Below, in pieces: positions 38,096-40,696 of a stretch of 40,696 bases of DNA. The DNA is from a virus, in IMG/VR virus record IMGVR_UViG_3300022751_000025, positions 1 to 40,696 of that record, one strand, 5' to 3'. The notes below the pieces were generated by a model that had not been told where the DNA came from, searched no databases, and saw nothing but the letters and a program-made list of their open reading frames with translations. The stretch's first letter is position 1. Every line of letters starts with the position of its first letter. The position numbers and the translations under genes were made by a program.

Positions 38096-38316
38096 AAAAA
38101 CAATTAATGGCAGAAATAATGCTGGAATTAACAGCGTCAGCCGGATACAGAAAAGCAATAAAAGAAATGAACGCCATGCAAAGAGCGTTCAGCACACAAC
38201 GTTTTATTTACCTTCATGCCCCGAGTCAGCAAACGCAGGACTTATTAAGAGACCAGGGATTTACTGTTAAACGCACTTCAATGAAGGATTATATACAGTT
38301 TAAAATAGAATGGTAA
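38092..38316 (+). CDS. Small protein of unknown function
   Basis: 74 aa: MKKQLMAEIMLELTASAGYR, helical, then HAPSQQTQDLLRDQGFTVKR. Alpha/beta pattern. Overlaps both neighbours (4 nt and 1 nt with the chosen start). Function unknown. Confidence 0.7.
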   Translation: MKKQLMAEIMLELTASAGYRKAIKEMNAMQRAFSTQRFIYLHAPSQQTQDLLRDQGFTVKRTSMKDYIQFKIEW

Positions 38317-38762
38317 TGGCTAAGAAAAAAGAAGAAATACCAGTTTCTGTAAGCACTCTCAGCAAAGAAGATCACGCATACATTACTCTTTCAGCAAAAA
38401 AAATACCTTACAAAATAGATATCAACAAAGGTCAAATACTAATACCTCCAGATCACTTCGATATTGCTAAGGATGACTTAAACGTTATGCATATAGTGGG
38501 CAAGTTTAAGTTTTCAATTCAATCAACTATAGGTGCAGAATATTTACCTATTAAGGAAGAAGATATTAAATTTGAAGGTAAAAAAGAAATCGTTTGCATT
38601 GGCTTAAGATTTAAGAACAAAGCTAAGACAGTTTTTGAAGTTATTGACATTGACAAATACAATACAGTAACTTACATAAACGAACGAGAAGCAAAGAAGC
38701 AGATATCTAAAAATGAATTGCTATCTAAAATTAAAAAGGGGTTTTACCTGATAATTCGTTAG
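38316..38762 (+). CDS. Protein of unknown function
   Basis: 148 aa from the ATG at 38316 (MAKKKEEIPVSVSTLSKEDH); an ATG two codons earlier is also possible. Lys/Ile-rich with predicted beta strands (KIDINKGQILIPP, FKFSIQSTIGAEYLPI) and helix. Soluble. No family recognised. Confidence 0.72.
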   Translation: MAKKKEEIPVSVSTLSKEDHAYITLSAKKIPYKIDINKGQILIPPDHFDIAKDDLNVMHIVGKFKFSIQSTIGAEYLPIKEEDIKFEGKKEIVCIGLRFKNKAKTVFEVIDIDKYNTVTYINEREAKKQISKNELLSKIKKGFYLIIR

Positions 38763-38766
38763 TCAC

Positions 38767-39399
38767 ATGCCACGCAAAGGAACAATAAAAACACCAGAAC
38801 AAAAGGCCGAAGCAAACAGAAAGGCCAGGGAGAAGCGATCTGCCTACAGAGCGGCAAACCCATTGCCACCTAAATTAACGCCAGAAGAATCCAAACGACG
38901 TGCCTATGAAAGGTCTGTCAAGGCAAACGCAAAATCAAAGTCTATAAGGGACGCAGAAAGAGCGGCTGGTATACCGGCAAAGAAAAGAACACTTAGTTCA
39001 GAAGAGAAGGAGAGAATGCGTCTACGGGTAAAAGAATACAGGGCTAAGCAGAGATTAATAAAGCCACCACGCATACCAATGACTCCCGAACAACTTAAAG
39101 AGCGTAAAAGAATCAATAGCCGCAAGCAGTACGAAAAAAGATTAGCACTACAAGGTAAAACAAGGCAGGTGCCTATAACCAAAACAAAAATGGAAAAAAT
39201 ATTAAAATCACGTCCGGCAAACAGGATCAGCGAAAAAGTGATTAAGCCTGTAAAGGTTGATTTAAACAAGCAGGTGCCTTGTGAAATAAAGGCTAATGAT
39301 ACTGGGAAAATTAAGGTAAGGCTAGACGCTAATACAGAGGTTTATGCATTGCCTGGTTATGATATTGACGCTTTGAGGAGGAAGTATTTAAGGGTATGA
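38767..39399 (+). CDS. Lys/Arg-rich protein with repeated helical motif
   Basis: 210 aa, very basic. At least four similar segments occur: TPEQKAEANRKAREKRSAYR, TPEESKRRAYERSVKANAK, SSEEKERMRLRVKEYRAKQ and TPEQLKERKRINSRKQYEK, each starting (S/T)xEE/Q and followed by a basic helix. This is expected of a DNA-binding or DNA-organising protein. A C-terminal ~50 aa region follows (CEIKANDTGKIKVRLDANTE). It overlaps the HNH endonuclease by 4 nt and may act with it. Confidence 0.72.
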   Translation: MPRKGTIKTPEQKAEANRKAREKRSAYRAANPLPPKLTPEESKRRAYERSVKANAKSKSIRDAERAAGIPAKKRTLSSEEKERMRLRVKEYRAKQRLIKPPRIPMTPEQLKERKRINSRKQYEKRLALQGKTRQVPITKTKMEKILKSRPANRISEKVIKPVKVDLNKQVPCEIKANDTGKIKVRLDANTEVYALPGYDIDALRRKYLRV

Positions 39400-39788
39400 A
39401 GCCTAATCGCCAAAAAGTGCACGAAAAATATAATGGTCACTGTGCATACTGCGGTATCGTAATCGCCATAAAAGATATGCAGGTTGATCATTTGATCCCA
39501 CAAAGAAATTATGTGTGGCAACTTAAAAATAACTTTAAAATTCCGCCTTTCCTGATGCACCTCACGTTTTCAGATGTAAACCATATCGATAACCTGATGC
39601 CAACTTGTAGGAGCTGTAACGGCTTTAAATCAACCTTTGATTTAGACCTATTTAGGTCTGAAGTATCTGAACAAATAAACAGGTTACGCAGAAGTAAACC
39701 AACATTCAGGCTGGCTGAAAGATTCGGCTTAATAGAGTGTAGACCAAAGGAGATTGTATTTTATTTCGAGACATTGCAAGGGGAGTAA
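39396..39788 (+). CDS. HNH endonuclease
   Basis: 130 aa. C16-x2-C19 (CAYCG), D31-H32 (VDHLIPQ), H63-x-D65-N66 (NHIDNLMPTC) and C71-x2-C74 form the complete HNH fold with structural zinc. It is a standalone HNH nuclease of the kind that aids packaging or homing in phages. No intron or intein boundary is visible around it. A terminator overlaps its stop. Confidence 0.9.
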   Translation: MKPNRQKVHEKYNGHCAYCGIVIAIKDMQVDHLIPQRNYVWQLKNNFKIPPFLMHLTFSDVNHIDNLMPTCRSCNGFKSTFDLDLFRSEVSEQINRLRRSKPTFRLAERFGLIECRPKEIVFYFETLQGE

Positions 39789-39800
39789 TTTCCCCTTTTT
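39778..39800 (+). terminator. Rho-independent terminator after HNH gene
   Basis: AAGGGGA (39778-39784) pairs with TCCCCTT (39791-39797), 6-nt loop containing the stop codon, followed by a T-run. Confidence 0.78.
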
Positions 39801-39805
39801 ATTTT

Positions 39806-39837
39806 TTTGGAAATACAAAACATTAAACATACTTTTG
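39806..39837 (+). promoter_or_regulatory. Promoter of candidate ncRNA
   Basis: TTTG (39806-39809), 20-bp spacer, TACTTTTG (39830-39837): full consensus match. Confidence 0.75.
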
Positions 39838-39842
39838 GTTAC

Positions 39843-39931
39843 TTAATTACTAGGAACGCGGCCACGTTCATCAAAGACATTTTAAAACCTGATAGGGGGA
39901 TTCTGGCCGGATGAACCTTATCAGGTTTTTT
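39843..39931 (+). ncRNA. Candidate structured small RNA
   Basis: About 89 nt from the predicted start to the terminator at 39885-39930, with no ORF. A 5' hairpin GAACGCGGCCACGTTC (39854-39869) has GGCC at its apex. The terminator loop holds another GGCC (39905-39908) and GATGAAC (39910-39916), which is complementary to GTTCATC (39866-39872), so a kissing or pseudoknot interaction is possible. Confidence 0.58.
39885..39930 (+). terminator. Rho-independent terminator of ncRNA
   Basis: AAACCTGATA (39885-39894) pairs with TATCAGGTTT (39919-39928), extended by GGG with CCT (one G-U), and is followed by seven T. Confidence 0.85.
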
Positions 39932-39942
39932 TCATTTAAGTT

Positions 39943-40173
39943 ATGTCACAACGAAAACAAAACCTTTCACTACGGCAATGGATATACTCTTTGCCACAAC
40001 CTCACAGAGATAACATTTGGCATTCATTAAGTCCGACACTTAAATTAAACAACCAGGTTTATCCCTCAATTATTTCAGCAGTTTGCATGGTAGATCCGAA
40101 TAATGGATTTTCTCCACCGAAATATTATCAAGACCTATTTAATCAACTAAACAATGAATGTAAACGAGATTAA
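39943..40173 (+). CDS. Small protein with LPxPHR motif
   Basis: 76 aa: MSQRKQNLSLRQWIYSLPQP, then PHRDNIWHSL; the LRQxxxxLPQPHRxN core is shared with the protein at 37642. Its end overlaps the primase start by 20 nt, and it begins 12 bp after the ncRNA terminator. Function unknown. Confidence 0.7.
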   Translation: MSQRKQNLSLRQWIYSLPQPHRDNIWHSLSPTLKLNNQVYPSIISAVCMVDPNNGFSPPKYYQDLFNQLNNECKRD

Positions 40174-40696
40174 GCAGGTCAAGAACAATTCTGACATCAT
40201 AAAGGTAATAGGTCATTTCCTAGATATCAAACCTAAGCAGAATAACTACGTTTCGAAATGCCCATTCCATAACGAGAAGAGCATGTCTTTTACGGTTAAC
40301 CGTAATAAAAATATATTCAAGTGTTTTGGCTGCGGTGTATCTGGGGATGCGATAGATTTTGTAATGCGTGTCAAATCTTATAATTACAAGCAAGCGGTAG
40401 AATGGATTTCGGAATTTCAAAATATACACATTGATAAAGAGTACATTTATATCCCCGAACCAGAAAGGCCAGTTTCATTTTTGCCAGCTTCAATCATTAA
40501 ACCAATCAAAATGCCAAATAATTTCATGTCATGGTTGCAGTCAATATTCCCAAATAATAAACAATTGGTTTACTCAGTAAGCACGTCCGGCTATTGGGAT
40601 GGGGCTGTATGCTTCTGGTACATTGACATTGATAATAATGTAAGGTCTGGCAAAATAATGCAGTACAACCCGCAAAACGGAAAGAGAATAAAAGAT
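40154..40696 (+). CDS. DNA primase, N-terminal part (CHC2 zinc finger); continues at position 2
   Basis: N-terminal portion of the 313-aa primase. The CHC2-type zinc-binding domain is complete: C-P-F-H near residue 36 and C-F-G-C-G near residue 59, with NRNKNIFKCFGCGVSGDAID between and after, as in DnaG. The start at 40154 overlaps the preceding small gene by 20 nt. The frame stays open to the end of the window and continues through 1-526. The last 127 bases repeat the beginning of the window. Confidence 0.92.
   Translation, partial: MNVNEIKQVKNNSDIIKVIGHFLDIKPKQNNYVSKCPFHNEKSMSFTVNRNKNIFKCFGCGVSGDAIDFVMRVKSYNYKQAVEWISEFQNIHIDKEYIYIPEPERPVSFLPASIIKPIKMPNNFMSWLQSIFPNNKQLVYSVSTSGYWDGAVCFWYIDIDNNVRSGKIMQYNPQNGKRIKD

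Noticed and set aside
1-40696. tRNA genes, integrase, transposase or lysogeny repressor
   Set aside because: None recognised by reading both strands; a tRNA scan would be needed to exclude a degenerate tRNA.

Overview
The window is one complete, circularly closed genome of a tailed phage (long-tailed, siphovirus-like) that infects a member of the Bacteroidota. The first 127 bases and the last 127 bases are identical, so the unit genome is 40,569 bp and the primase gene runs across the contig join. The host call rests on several points: promoters of the TTG-N19/20-TAnnTTTG type, a general lack of Shine-Dalgarno sequences, signal peptides ending just before Gln, and a SprB-type repeat in a tail protein. 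A Sphingobacteriales host is possible but is only a guess. No integrase or obvious lysogeny repressor was seen, so a virulent lifestyle is the simpler reading.

Layout. (1) 40154-526 and 1-3300: replication proteins, namely a CHC2/TOPRIM primase, an SF2 helicase and an SF3-type helicase. (2) 3300-3650: non-coding DNA with iterons (TACTTGCCCC), a candidate replication origin. (3) 3651-8955: VRR-NUC nuclease, small proteins, small and large terminase, portal and MuF-like head protein. (4) 8980-10208, minus strand: cassette with an RHH-like protein, a PP-loop/PAPS-reductase-like protein and a small protein. (5) 10356-13655: cysteine-peptidase-like protein, prohead protease and capsid. (6) 14307-26683: connectors, tail tube, frameshifted tail chaperone, tape measure, and tail tip and fibre proteins. 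(7) 27433-30916: small membrane proteins, amidase endolysin and one unknown. (8) 30963-33752, minus strand: operon of small unknowns plus a MazG-like protein. (9) 33913-40173: rightward operon of small proteins, a YqaJ-like nuclease, a cytosine methyltransferase and an HNH nuclease.

How it works together. No DNA polymerase is encoded, so primase and helicases probably load the host replisome at the iteron region. The late rightward genes are broken into blocks by five leftward cassettes (8980-10208, 13706-14235, 16344-16499, 26673-27349, 28890-29702). After each break rightward transcription appears to restart at a promoter carrying a 16-bp palindrome, GTAAC-N6-GTTAC. That palindrome recurs in nine intergenic sites and has the 5-N6-5 geometry of CRP/FNR-family operators. 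In four divergent gaps it overlaps or abuts the rightward promoter, and in three of them its centre lies about 42-48 bp upstream of a leftward start codon whose promoter lacks a -33 box. This looks like a shared control switch and is the most interesting system in the window. Other unusual points are probable leaderless genes, an attenuator-like leader at 36467-36550, two candidate small RNAs, and two consecutive tail-fibre-region proteins with secretion signals.
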